Shown: positions 35,848 to 44,587 of the stretch, piece after piece
Numbering within the stretch: position 1 is the first letter of the stretch
Layout of the letters: the number at the start of each line of letters is the position of its first letter
NCBI GenBank assembly: GCA_024685005.1
Contig: JAIKWF010000025.1
Span: forward strand, 1 to 64,000
Source of the DNA: Lachnospiraceae bacterium
GTDB lineage: Bacteria > Bacillota > Clostridia > Lachnospirales > Lachnospiraceae
Reading direction: 5' to 3'
Length of the DNA stretch: 64,000 nt
Position numbers and translations under genes: made by a program
The notes under the pieces: generated by a model
The model's input: the letters and a program-made list of their open reading frames with translations, nothing else
Told to the model about the DNA's origin: nothing
Database searches by the model: none

Positions 35848-36177
35848 ATGAAGTATGCAAAAGACGAAGCACTGTCGGAAGTTTTAAAGCGCAGCCGTAA
35901 AGTACGGGAGCGCCGCGCAGCAAAGGCAAAAGCAGCACTTTCGTCGACTGCGGTTCTTTTGTTTACATCTCTTGTATGGCTGATCGGCGCCCTGCCCATG
36001 CGCCCGGAGAAACTGGATGATTCCGTATACGGATCATTTATGCTGTCTCAGGATGCTGGCGGTCTTGTACTGGTTGCGGTACTTGCTTTCAGCCTTGGTA
36101 TGCTGCTGACAATTCTGATCCTGCATTGGAGAAACAGCAGGAATAATGAAGAAAGGAACGGGGGAAACGAAGGATGA
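35848..36177 (+). CDS. Small two-TM protein coupled to a giant surface protein
   Basis: 109 residues, with a strong AAGGAGGTGAAAAG site. A basic cytoplasmic N-terminus of about 30 residues (EVLKRSRKVRERRAAKAKAA) precedes TM1 (about 33-49). A short external loop, TM2 (about 70-92) and a polar Asn/Arg/Gly tail follow. Its stop overlaps the ATG of the 1964-residue secreted protein (ATGA), so the two are translationally coupled. The basic N-terminal helix next to a PrsW locus would suit a sigma-binding or protease-substrate role; alternatively it helps export or anchor its partner. Not a recognised family. Confidence 0.75.
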   Translation: MKYAKDEALSEVLKRSRKVRERRAAKAKAALSSTAVLLFTSLVWLIGALPMRPEKLDDSVYGSFMLSQDAGGLVLVAVLAFSLGMLLTILILHWRNSRNNEERNGGNEG

Positions 36178-39100
36178 ACAAAAAAAGGACGAAACAGTTT
36201 ATCAGTATTCTTCTTGCCGGAATCTTGCTGCTTGTGCAGCCTGCGAGCACCTTCGCTTACATAGGAGCGATCTGCCCGAATAACCCGGAACAAGTCAAAT
36301 ACGGCAATTTTGTAAGTGGTGGAGCCAAATACACGTATATGGAAAATGAGTATCTTCATTTCGATATCTGTATTGATGATACAAAGCCTGAAATGAGCGG
36401 TACCGTGGCCCACACCATTCCCATGGTAACACTGGATAAGACCTACAAGAATATCGATAATGCCGGCAGACAGGTCTTCAAGATGGAGACTGCACCCATG
36501 TCTATGGATAGTGTCGGTCAATTTCAGCCCGGCAAATACAGCAAGCTCAGTGTGATGTCGGCAAAGGTACGTACCGGAAATATCCATGATACGATTACCA
36601 CCGATTGGGATACGAGCGGTAAATCGGTGGATACCTTCGAGATGTCTGCGGATATGGCTGTGGATTATTATTTCATCGATCATGACGAGTATGTACTGAC
36701 CAATTATTTCAAATTCGTCAAATTGAACGAAGGCAATACCGGAAACGGAGAAACGGTTGATATCGCAAATACGGCCGTTATGTATGATGAAAATGACGAA
36801 ACAGAGAACTGGGGCGTTTCCTGTGTGGGAATCTTCCGAAATCTGAGCGAAGTAGAGGAATCGGTACTTGATGAGAATAAGCCCTATGGTATCTTTTTCA
36901 GGCAGAATATGGATTTTGAAAAATTCCCTGCCATGGGACATGACACCATCAAGGAAAGCGATTACCCCAATATCGCTGTCAATGCTCAGTATTATTCTCC
37001 TTCCTGTGAGATTTCTTACATGAATATTTCAAACGGCGTGGCACAGACCCCGGATGATGCCGTATGGGAGGTATACAGCGACAGCTATGCCTTTGCATCG
37101 CCCTTTGTGGCAACTTCCGGCTATTATGCCTATCATGCGCCGTACAATGAGTTTGCAGACGGTTACGGTGTAGAGGGACATCATGAAGCCTATCCCATCG
37201 CTGTTTCTTATGCAAAGAATACGTTGACGACTGTAGGACGCGCAGGAAACGATCCTGCATACAGATTGAAAAGGAACGATGGAAAAAAGGATTTCATCCA
37301 CGAGTGTGATGCGCTTTGGGGCTTCCGCAATCTGAAGGAGCCCAAGGAAGAAGAGGGTACCACAACCAATCCGGATGCCTTTAAGATCCAGGGAGATGCC
37401 CCTTATCTTTGCGTTTTTGAAAACGGAGACAAAAAGGGAGCAGACGGTAAACAGGCCCATGTAGTAATCCCCGCGGATACGGAAGATGATATCAAGCGCT
37501 TCGAAGAAAAATACGGAACCTGCGTTGCAAAATATCAGGGCAACTATTTTTCCGAAGTGATAAAAGGAGAGACGGTTTATTCATTCCGGGATGGTTCTGC
37601 TGCCATCAGCCCCACCATTGTGGCCAGCTGGAGCAACCCCGTTGTCAGCGGACTGAAGCTTCATGAAGACGGAACCCTTGACATCGATCAGTCCCGGGTA
37701 TCCTTAAATGCACCTACCTTTAAATTCTATGAACCCAAAGAAGGAGGCGGTCTGTCTTTTGATTCCTACGATAAAACAAAAGGACTTGCGCTGAAGATCG
37801 ATCCTTCCAAGAATAATTCTTACATCAACATCGATATTCCCGGTAACGGTGTATCCGTAAAAGGCGTCAGCCTGGATACCTCCGGCAATCTGGTATTTAC
37901 CGGTAAGTTTAAGATCAATCTGTTCCTGGCGCAGATGGATATGAAGAAACTGGGCTACGGCCTGAACGGCAAGTCTGAATTCGTCTGCAACGGCGTTCAT
38001 GCGGAAGGTATGCTGAAAGTGCCCAAGATCCCGGGAAAAGATAAAGGAGAAGGCGAAGAAAAAGACGCCAGCCCTTCCGTTTTGGGATTTGGCGGCGCCA
38101 AAATGCATGGCGAGGTAAACACCTTTAAGGGTGAGGAAAAATATGCCTTTGAATTTACCATGAACATCAAGAGCCTGTTTTCCACGCAGGCAGAGCTGGA
38201 GCTTGTACGTCTGAAGAACGGACGTCTTTGCCCGGAGCATCTGTATTTCGAGTTTAAGGGCGAAAAGCCGGGTATGGGAGTTGACATTCCCCCCGGAACA
38301 CCTGTAGTAACCATCACCGGCGGCGGTGGCGGTATTGACGGACTGGCATCCACCATTGACGGCAATTACGTAGCCATTCCTCCTGTGGTACTGACACTGG
38401 TAGCTTACGGTGAGATCGTAAAAGTGGTAGACGGCAAGCTGACCGTGAAAGTAGGACCTTCCCAGCTTCGACTCATCGGCGAGGATGTAGGCTTTAAGGT
38501 GGGAGACGAATCCCTGAAGCTCATAGACAGCATGTATGCCGGCGTTTATTTAAACGGCAAGGAAGTAACATACACTTCCAAGGATGAGTTGATCGGAACC
38601 CGTACCTACCGGGGCGTAGCCTTCGGCGGGGAGATGGGTCTTGGTATCAAGATCTTTAATTATTCTGATGAAGATATCGAAAACGAGACCAATTCCATGA
38701 AGAAGGCCTCCAAAATGTTTGCGAAGGACTTTAACGGTACCATCCGTGCAAAGGTTGCCCTCTCAGCAGAGACCTGCGTGGCCAATGCCGTAGATGATCC
38801 GCAGTTTTGCTATGTATATCTGGGAAGCACCGGATCTGCCCATGCATCCCTTTGCGTTCCGGAAGCTGTACCGCTGTTTGGGGGCAAGTCCCTTGCCGGC
38901 GCCGGACTGGATTATAAGATCGGTGCGCAGACAGCATTCCAGACAGGAAACGGCACCGCCAGTGCATCTGCTTTCTTTAGGAACTTAAGCCTGTCCGGCG
39001 GTATTGCAGCTACCGGTTCCTTTATCGGATGTTACGGTCGTGTGATCTATCTGTTCCCGCAGAATGAGATCAAAACGCAGGGAAGCGCATTTCATGAACT

Positions 39101-42068
39101 GGGCGAAGTGAACTGGGACGAGCTTTTGAATACGCAGACAGGAGACTATGACGAAGAGGAGATCGCATCCCTGCTTCTGGGAGACCCTGTGGCTGTAACA
39201 ACAGAAGACGGACAGCAGGCTCTTATGATGGTGGAAGCTAATATTGCACCCCTTGCCATCGAGGAGATCGCAGCAGAAAACGACGATAAAGGAACGAGCT
39301 TTTCACATACCATCAACGTCGATGACCCTCAAAGCATTGCCGATGGCGAAAATGCAGTTCTGATCGTGGTACCTACCGATCAGACAAACATGACGAAAGA
39401 GAAGATCGATGCATTTGCACAGAGTCTTACCTGTAATGCGCCGACCCTGAATCTTGCTACTTCCGAAGCTGCTCTGGATGAAGGTAATTACAACGGTTAT
39501 GCCGGAACCCTGGAAACAGATGATGATGGCAACGTTACAAAGAGAGCTGTCTTTGTTTCCCTGACAAAAGAGGAGGCCGTCAATGCCAATGCATCCGGTA
39601 TCACCTTTAACGCAGACAGTGACTTCAGAATTGTGGGATTACAGAGTACGCCTGCTACGAATCTTGCGGTAGTAAAGAAGACGGAAAGCAGCGGAGATTA
39701 TCTGGATATTCAGGTAACCGATCCTGAAGAGAACAAAGAATACTGCCTCTACACCTATCTGGGAACGGAAAAAGAAGTAGAGGATGAAAACGGAAACATT
39801 CAAAAACAGATCGGAACCGATTATATGGTAGACAGCCGCACGCTGGATGCAAAAGCCCTGTCAGGTCCGATCAAGGTATCTTTGGCAGGACTGGATCTGG
39901 CACCCTCAGGTGAATATTACCAGACCGTAACCTTAGTGGAAAAGAAAAAAGTTACGGTAACGAATGAAGACGGAACCGAAGAAGAGATCGAAACAGAAGT
40001 ACCTGTTACCACCTGGCAGTCAGCCGCAGCCAGCGAATACGAGAACAAGCTGGAGCTTGCAGCACCCGAGGATGTGGATCTTACGCTTCTTGGAAATGAA
40101 TCCGTACGCGGAAGCTGGAGTGAGGTAGCGCACGCTGACGGTTACAAAGTGACCATCTATCAGGAGACAGAAGAAGGCGGCGTGAAGTCCTATGTAGATA
40201 CCGGCCGCGGCTTTACCTACAACACCGAGGACTTTACGGGAACGGAGGATACCCTTCCGATGCAGGGTCTGTCTTATGATGAAACCAGCCATACCTTCAG
40301 TCTGGATACCACACTGACCGCCAACGGCGAAAAGATCCTTACCGACGAAGACGGAAAAGAAGTAAGTGCGGAAACCGCAGGCGAATCCGTGACGCCCAAT
40401 GGCGATCAGGATGATGCCGTAATAGAGCTTACCCCCGGTAAGAACTACAAGATCGGCGTATCCGCCTTCAAGAAGTGCGAGGTGACAACGGACGGAGAGA
40501 CTTCTGAGTATGAAAAATTCGGAAGTGAAAAGCAGTCAGATTCAAAGCTCCTTCCGGAATATAAACCGGTAGACTTCAAAGTAAGTGCAATTGAAGGCTG
40601 GAATGACGGATGGTGGCATGAAGCAACCACAGAACTTAGTCAGGATGCAACAGGAACCTATTCCCATACCTTCAAAGGGGAAGAGGGAAGGACCCTGGAT
40701 ATTCAGATGAGCGGCCTGAAGGACAAAGACGGCCATGACGTTTCGGCTGATACAACCTTCAAGGTAACGAGACTGGATGCGGTAGATGATCAGGGAAACC
40801 CTGCAGAGATTCCCATGGCGTCAAGCAGCGATCCCGAAAAACCGAACACCTTCAGCATCAGTGACTTTGAAGGATCAGCCAGTCTGGAAGTCAAAGCCCT
40901 TTACAACCATGACGGCGTAACGGATGAGACCATCCGATATGTGAACCTGAATAAGGACAATACTGCACCTGTTGTTACCCTGGATCAGGAGGTGACTTAT
41001 ACAGAAAACGACGGAACCTTTAACCTGACCGGTATCACAGAGCCGGGATCAAAGGTGACTATGCTCTACACGAATCCGGAGAATCCGGAAGAAGAATTAA
41101 AGGTTACGGATATTTCCGTTGACGCTGAAGGCGCGTTTACCGTCACCGGCAAACTGGAAAACGGTGAAGCATCCAGGATCAGCAGCATTATTGCAACAGA
41201 TCCCGTTGGAAATGATTCCCAGCGTGCAAGTACGGTAGTGACCAGAAATGAGAACTTTGAGCACACCATCGTCTTTGAAGACGGATTCGGCAATGTACTT
41301 TCTACCCAGAGCGTTCTTCATGGCAAGGATGCCGTAGCGCCTGCAGCACCTTCCAAAGAAGGACTGGCCTTCGACGGTTGGGACAGAGAGTTTAAGAACG
41401 TACAGGCCAATATGGTCATCAAAGCCCTTTGGAAAGATGATCAGAGTGCAAAGCCTGTTACGGAACCCGAAAAGAAAAAAGAAAAACCCAATCCGAACCC
41501 TGCGCCCCAGCCTCAGAAGGATGATCCGAAACCCGAGGCGGCCGTAAAGGTCAGCAAGATCAATATCACCGGTATTTCCAAAAAGATCGCTGCCGGAAAG
41601 AAGATTCAGCTCACTGCTGAGGTACTTCCCGAAAATGCCGCGGATAAAAACGTGACATGGGAAAGCAGCAATCCCAAAGTGGCAACAGTGGATGCAAATG
41701 GCCTAGTTAAGATCGGCAAGAAAGCCGGCGGAAAGAAGGTGACCATCACTGCAACCGCCGCAGATGGATCCGGCATAAAGGCTGACTACAAGATCACCGT
41801 GATGAAAAAAGCCGTAAAGAAGCTGAAACTTTCCGGCAAAAAGAGTGTGAAGGCGGGCAGAAAGCTGAAACTGAAAGCGAAAGTAACGGCGCCCAAAGGA
41901 GCCAATACCAAGCTGAAATGGGAAAGCAGCAATCCTGCCATCGCCACGGTAAACAGCAAGGGTCTTGTGAAAGCAAATAAGAAAGCAAAAGGAAAGAAAG
42001 TGACCATTACGGTGATGACCACCGACGGCACCAACCTGAAAAAGAAACTGAAGATCAAGATCAAGTAA
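36174..42068 (+). CDS. Giant surface protein with Listeria-Bacteroides repeat and two Big2 domains
   Basis: 1964 residues with a clear signal peptide (MNKKRTKQFISILLAGILLL, cleavage near AFA). The long N-terminal part (to about 1690) is mostly beta-rich and not recognisable. About 1695-1755 matches a Listeria-Bacteroides (Flg_new) repeat (EGLAFDGWDREFKN). A Pro/Lys linker follows (NPNPAPQPQ), then two Big2 domains: VTWESSNPKVATVDANGLVK and LKWESSNPAIATVNSKGLVK. The C-terminus is extremely Lys-rich (KKKLKIKIK) with no LPXTG. Likely cell-surface adhesin or coat protein held by non-covalent wall binding. Transcription probably ends at the hairpin at 42143, and expression may depend on the adjacent sigma factor. 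Confidence 0.8.
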   Translation: MNKKRTKQFISILLAGILLLVQPASTFAYIGAICPNNPEQVKYGNFVSGGAKYTYMENEYLHFDICIDDTKPEMSGTVAHTIPMVTLDKTYKNIDNAGRQVFKMETAPMSMDSVGQFQPGKYSKLSVMSAKVRTGNIHDTITTDWDTSGKSVDTFEMSADMAVDYYFIDHDEYVLTNYFKFVKLNEGNTGNGETVDIANTAVMYDENDETENWGVSCVGIFRNLSEVEESVLDENKPYGIFFRQNMDFEKFPAMGHDTIKESDYPNIAVNAQYYSPSCEISYMNISNGVAQTPDDAVWEVYSDSYAFASPFVATSGYYAYHAPYNEFADGYGVEGHHEAYPIAVSYAKNTLTTVGRAGNDPAYRLKRNDGKKDFIHECDALWGFRNLKEPKEEEGTTTNPDAFKIQGDAPYLCVFENGDKKGADGKQAHVVIPADTEDDIKRFEEKYGTCVAKYQGNYFSEVIKGETVYSFRDGSAAISPTIVASWSNPVVSGLKLHEDGTLDIDQSRVSLNAPTFKFYEPKEGGGLSFDSYDKTKGLALKIDPSKNNSYINIDIPGNGVSVKGVSLDTSGNLVFTGKFKINLFLAQMDMKKLGYGLNGKSEFVCNGVHAEGMLKVPKIPGKDKGEGEEKDASPSVLGFGGAKMHGEVNTFKGEEKYAFEFTMNIKSLFSTQAELELVRLKNGRLCPEHLYFEFKGEKPGMGVDIPPGTPVVTITGGGGGIDGLASTIDGNYVAIPPVVLTLVAYGEIVKVVDGKLTVKVGPSQLRLIGEDVGFKVGDESLKLIDSMYAGVYLNGKEVTYTSKDELIGTRTYRGVAFGGEMGLGIKIFNYSDEDIENETNSMKKASKMFAKDFNGTIRAKVALSAETCVANAVDDPQFCYVYLGSTGSAHASLCVPEAVPLFGGKSLAGAGLDYKIGAQTAFQTGNGTASASAFFRNLSLSGGIAATGSFIGCYGRVIYLFPQNEIKTQGSAFHELGEVNWDELLNTQTGDYDEEEIASLLLGDPVAVTTEDGQQALMMVEANIAPLAIEEIAAENDDKGTSFSHTINVDDPQSIADGENAVLIVVPTDQTNMTKEKIDAFAQSLTCNAPTLNLATSEAALDEGNYNGYAGTLETDDDGNVTKRAVFVSLTKEEAVNANASGITFNADSDFRIVGLQSTPATNLAVVKKTESSGDYLDIQVTDPEENKEYCLYTYLGTEKEVEDENGNIQKQIGTDYMVDSRTLDAKALSGPIKVSLAGLDLAPSGEYYQTVTLVEKKKVTVTNEDGTEEEIETEVPVTTWQSAAASEYENKLELAAPEDVDLTLLGNESVRGSWSEVAHADGYKVTIYQETEEGGVKSYVDTGRGFTYNTEDFTGTEDTLPMQGLSYDETSHTFSLDTTLTANGEKILTDEDGKEVSAETAGESVTPNGDQDDAVIELTPGKNYKIGVSAFKKCEVTTDGETSEYEKFGSEKQSDSKLLPEYKPVDFKVSAIEGWNDGWWHEATTELSQDATGTYSHTFKGEEGRTLDIQMSGLKDKDGHDVSADTTFKVTRLDAVDDQGNPAEIPMASSSDPEKPNTFSISDFEGSASLEVKALYNHDGVTDETIRYVNLNKDNTAPVVTLDQEVTYTENDGTFNLTGITEPGSKVTMLYTNPENPEEELKVTDISVDAEGAFTVTGKLENGEASRISSIIATDPVGNDSQRASTVVTRNENFEHTIVFEDGFGNVLSTQSVLHGKDAVAPAAPSKEGLAFDGWDREFKNVQANMVIKALWKDDQSAKPVTEPEKKKEKPNPNPAPQPQKDDPKPEAAVKVSKINITGISKKIAAGKKIQLTAEVLPENAADKNVTWESSNPKVATVDANGLVKIGKKAGGKKVTITATAADGSGIKADYKITVMKKAVKKLKLSGKKSVKAGRKLKLKAKVTAPKGANTKLKWESSNPAIATVNSKGLVKANKKAKGKKVTITVMTTDGTNLKKKLKIKIK

Positions 42069-42088
42069 TTTTTCCTTTAAAAAGGGAC

Positions 42089-42117
42089 TTGCAAGAGCTA
42101 TGAAACTGTGCTATTGT
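42089..42117 (+). promoter_or_regulatory. Candidate promoter of the rimP-nusA-infB operon
   Basis: TTGCAA, 17 bp, TATTGT; each hexamer matches 4 of 6 consensus bases. If used, transcripts would start near 42124, upstream of a strong terminator hairpin in the leader. Confidence 0.45.
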
Positions 42118-42142
42118 ATGTAATGTAGTCAGTTGATTGTGA

Positions 42143-42169
42143 AAAGTGGACCGGAGAGGTCCACTTTTT
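42143..42169 (+). terminator. Rho-independent terminator, possibly a leader attenuator
   Basis: AAAGTGGACC-GGAGA-GGTCCACTTTTT: a perfect 10-bp stem with a five-base loop and T-tract. It can terminate the giant surface protein transcript. Because a candidate promoter lies just upstream, it may also act as an attenuator for the rimP-nusA operon. Confidence 0.9.
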
Positions 42170-42213
42170 GCATGTTTGATCAATTCGTGTGACGGTCAAA
42201 AGGAGAGGCGTAT

Positions 42214-42678
42214 ATGTCGAGAAAAGAGACCTACGAAGCAAAAGCCGAGGAGCTGATCACTCCCATCCTTACGGAGAACGGTTTTGAGCTTTGCGACATG
42301 GAATATGTCAAGGAAGCGGGAAGCTGGTATCTGCGTGCCTACATTGACAAGGAAGGCGGCATTACCATAGAGGACTGCGAACTGGTAAGCAGAGCATTTT
42401 CGGATCTGCTGGATCAGGAAGACTTTATAGAGGAATCCTACATTCTGGAAGTCAGCTCCCCGGGACTGCTTCGCCCCTTGAAAAAGGACCGGGATTTTCA
42501 AAGGAAGATGGGAGAAGAGCTGGAGATCAAAACCTATGCTGCAGTTGACGGCAAAAAGGATTTTACCGGCGTTCTGACAGCCTTTGATAAGGACAGCATC
42601 ACACTTCAGACAGAAGAAGGCGAGCGGACCTGGAAGAGAAGCGAGCTTGCCCTTGTCAGACCATATGTGGAATTTTAA
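42214..42678 (+). CDS. rimP: Ribosome maturation factor RimP
   Basis: 154 residues, the family length, with AAAGGAGAGG upstream. The conserved N-terminal domain carries FELCDMEYVKEAGSWYLRAY and IDKEGGITIEDCELVSRA. The VSSPGLLRPLKKDRDF motif is followed by the SH3-like C-terminal domain. It assists maturation of the 30S subunit. First gene of the nusA-infB operon; nusA follows after 43 bp with its own AGGAGG site. Confidence 0.95.
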   Translation: MSRKETYEAKAEELITPILTENGFELCDMEYVKEAGSWYLRAYIDKEGGITIEDCELVSRAFSDLLDQEDFIEESYILEVSSPGLLRPLKKDRDFQRKMGEELEIKTYAAVDGKKDFTGVLTAFDKDSITLQTEEGERTWKRSELALVRPYVEF

Positions 42679-42721
42679 GCAGAAAACAGCTTTTGTACAT
42701 TCATTTTAGGAGGAGAAAAAA

Positions 42722-43963
42722 ATGAACAGCGAACTTTTGGAAGCGATCAATCTACTCGAGAAGGAAAAAGGCATCAGCAGAGAGACTCTGTTCGAAGCAG
42801 TAGAGAGTTCATTGGAAAATGCTTACAAGAATCACTACGGAAAAGGGGATATGGGACGTGCCGAGAACGGTAAGGCCGTAGTGGACAGACAGACGGGAGA
42901 TTACAAGATCTACTCCGTAAAAGAGGTTGTTGAAACGGAGGATGACATTTTTTCCGATATCCTGCAGATTTCCCTGGAGGATGCAAAACGATATGACAAA
43001 AATGCAGTCATCGGCGGAACCGTTGATGTGGAAGTGCAGTCCCGTGAGTTTTCCAGAATCGCAGCACAGAATGCAAAGAACAGCATTTTGCAGAAGATTC
43101 GCGAAGAAGAAAGAGTTGTGATCTACAACCAGTTTAATGAAAAAGAGAAAAACATCGTTACCGGTGTGGTTCAGAGAGATACCGGCCGCGGACTGATCAT
43201 CAATCTGGGCAGGATCGATGCCACCTTAAGCGAGAAAGAGATGGTTAAGACCGAGCGTTTCAGACCCGGCGACCGGATCAAAGTGTATGTGGTGGAAGTA
43301 CGCAATACCACCAAGGGACCCCGTATCATGGTTTCCAGAACCCATCCGGATCTGGTGAGAAAGCTTTTTGAGTCGGAAGTGACCGAGATCGCTGACGGAA
43401 CCGTACAGATCAAGGCCATCGCAAGAGAGGCCGGCAGCCGTTCCAAGATGGCAGTCTGGAGTGAGAATCCCGACGTGGATCCCGTAGGAGCCTGCGTAGG
43501 TATGAACGGTGCCAGAGTCAATTCCATCGTAGATGAGCTCAGAGGCGAGAAGATCGATATCATCAACTGGGATGAGAACCCCGGTCAGCTGATCCAGAAC
43601 GCTCTTTCCCCGGCAAAGATCGTTTACGTGTTCGCCGATCCCGAGGAAAAGACTGCAAAGGTAGTAGTACCCGATTATCAGCTTTCCCTTGCCATCGGTA
43701 AGGAAGGCCAGAATGCCCGTCTTGCCGCAAGACTGACAGGCTATAAGATCGACATCAAGTCAGAGACCCAGGCCAAAGATGCACCCGGCTTCCGTCCCGA
43801 AGATTATATGGACTATGATGACGAGTATGATGAGGAATACGAAGGCGAGTACGAAGAAGAGCAGTACGAGGAAGCCTATGAAGAAGAGCCTGCTTCAGAG
43901 GAAGCTTATGAGGAAGCTGAGCAGGATTCCGAGCAGGAAGATACGGATTCCGAAGAAGCATAA
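42722..43963 (+). CDS. nusA: Transcription termination/antitermination factor NusA
   Basis: 413 residues. RNA-polymerase-binding N-terminal domain (1-125), S1 domain (about 135-200; VTGVVQRDTGRGLIINLG), KH1 with GACVGMNGARVNSIVDEL and KH2 with LAIGKEGQNARLAARLTGYK. It modulates pausing, termination and antitermination. The C-terminus carries an acidic tail of about 55 residues (mostly Glu, Asp and Tyr) in place of the AR repeats of enterobacterial NusA; an acidic tail of this length is a local feature whose role I cannot assign. Confidence 0.97.
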   Translation: MNSELLEAINLLEKEKGISRETLFEAVESSLENAYKNHYGKGDMGRAENGKAVVDRQTGDYKIYSVKEVVETEDDIFSDILQISLEDAKRYDKNAVIGGTVDVEVQSREFSRIAAQNAKNSILQKIREEERVVIYNQFNEKEKNIVTGVVQRDTGRGLIINLGRIDATLSEKEMVKTERFRPGDRIKVYVVEVRNTTKGPRIMVSRTHPDLVRKLFESEVTEIADGTVQIKAIAREAGSRSKMAVWSENPDVDPVGACVGMNGARVNSIVDELRGEKIDIINWDENPGQLIQNALSPAKIVYVFADPEEKTAKVVVPDYQLSLAIGKEGQNARLAARLTGYKIDIKSETQAKDAPGFRPEDYMDYDDEYDEEYEGEYEEEQYEEAYEEEPASEEAYEEAEQDSEQEDTDSEEA

Positions 43964-43977
43964 AGAGGCAGCATAAC

Positions 43978-44244
43978 ATGGAAAAAAAGAAACCCGAAAG
44001 GCAGTGTATCGGCTGCGGAGAGAAAAAACCGAAGCAGGAACTGATCCGCGTGGTCAGAACGCCGGAGGGGCAATTTGTCTTGGATGAAACGGGCAGGTGC
44101 AACGGCCGCGGTGCTTATATCTGCAAGGACACAGGATGTCTTGCAAAGGCAAGGAAGAAAAGAGCACTTTCCCGAAGCTTTTCGCAGGAGGTTTCCGAAG
44201 AGGTGTGGAACCTTTTGGAAGAGGAAATGCAAAAGCTTGTTTGA
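43978..44244 (+). CDS. ylxR: YlxR (RnpM) RNA-binding protein
   Basis: 88 residues of the DUF448 family: RQCIGCGEKKPKQELIRVVR, then NGRGAYICKD. In Bacillus the protein binds RNase P RNA and has been called RnpM. It sits between nusA and the L7Ae-like gene, its usual Firmicute position, 14 bp after the nusA stop. Confidence 0.93.
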   Translation: MEKKKPERQCIGCGEKKPKQELIRVVRTPEGQFVLDETGRCNGRGAYICKDTGCLAKARKKRALSRSFSQEVSEEVWNLLEEEMQKLV

Positions 44245-44272
44245 CAGTGTAACGCAAAGCAAAGGATGAAGA

Positions 44273-44587
44273 ATGGAAAAAAAGATCTTATCCTTCCTTG
44301 GACTGGCCAATCGGGCGGGGAAGGTCGCAAGCGGCGAGTTTTCTGCCGAAGCGGCCGTCAAGGATCGAAAAGCAAAGCTGGTGATCATAGCAGCGGATGC
44401 TTCAGACAATACAAAAAAACTGTTTCATGACAAAAGCAGTTATTATGGGATCCCGATACTGACATTCGGGACAAAAGAAACGCTGGGAGGAGCCATAGGC
44501 AAGCAGATGCGGGCCTCGCTGGCGATCCTGGATGAGGGCTTTGCGGAAAAACTGAAAGAAATGATACAAAAGCAGGAGGTAAAATAG
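44273..44587 (+). CDS. ylxQ: L7Ae/L30e-like ribosome-associated protein YlxQ
   Basis: 104 residues, compact alpha/beta sequence with ILSFLGLANRAGKVASGEF and KLVIIAADASDNTKKLFHDK typical of the L7Ae/L30e/Gadd45 family. It binds kink-turn RNA by family knowledge. The stop codon (TAG) directly abuts the infB ATG, and the infB ribosome site lies inside its last codons, so translation is coupled. Confidence 0.9.
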   Translation: MEKKILSFLGLANRAGKVASGEFSAEAAVKDRKAKLVIIAADASDNTKKLFHDKSSYYGIPILTFGTKETLGGAIGKQMRASLAILDEGFAEKLKEMIQKQEVK

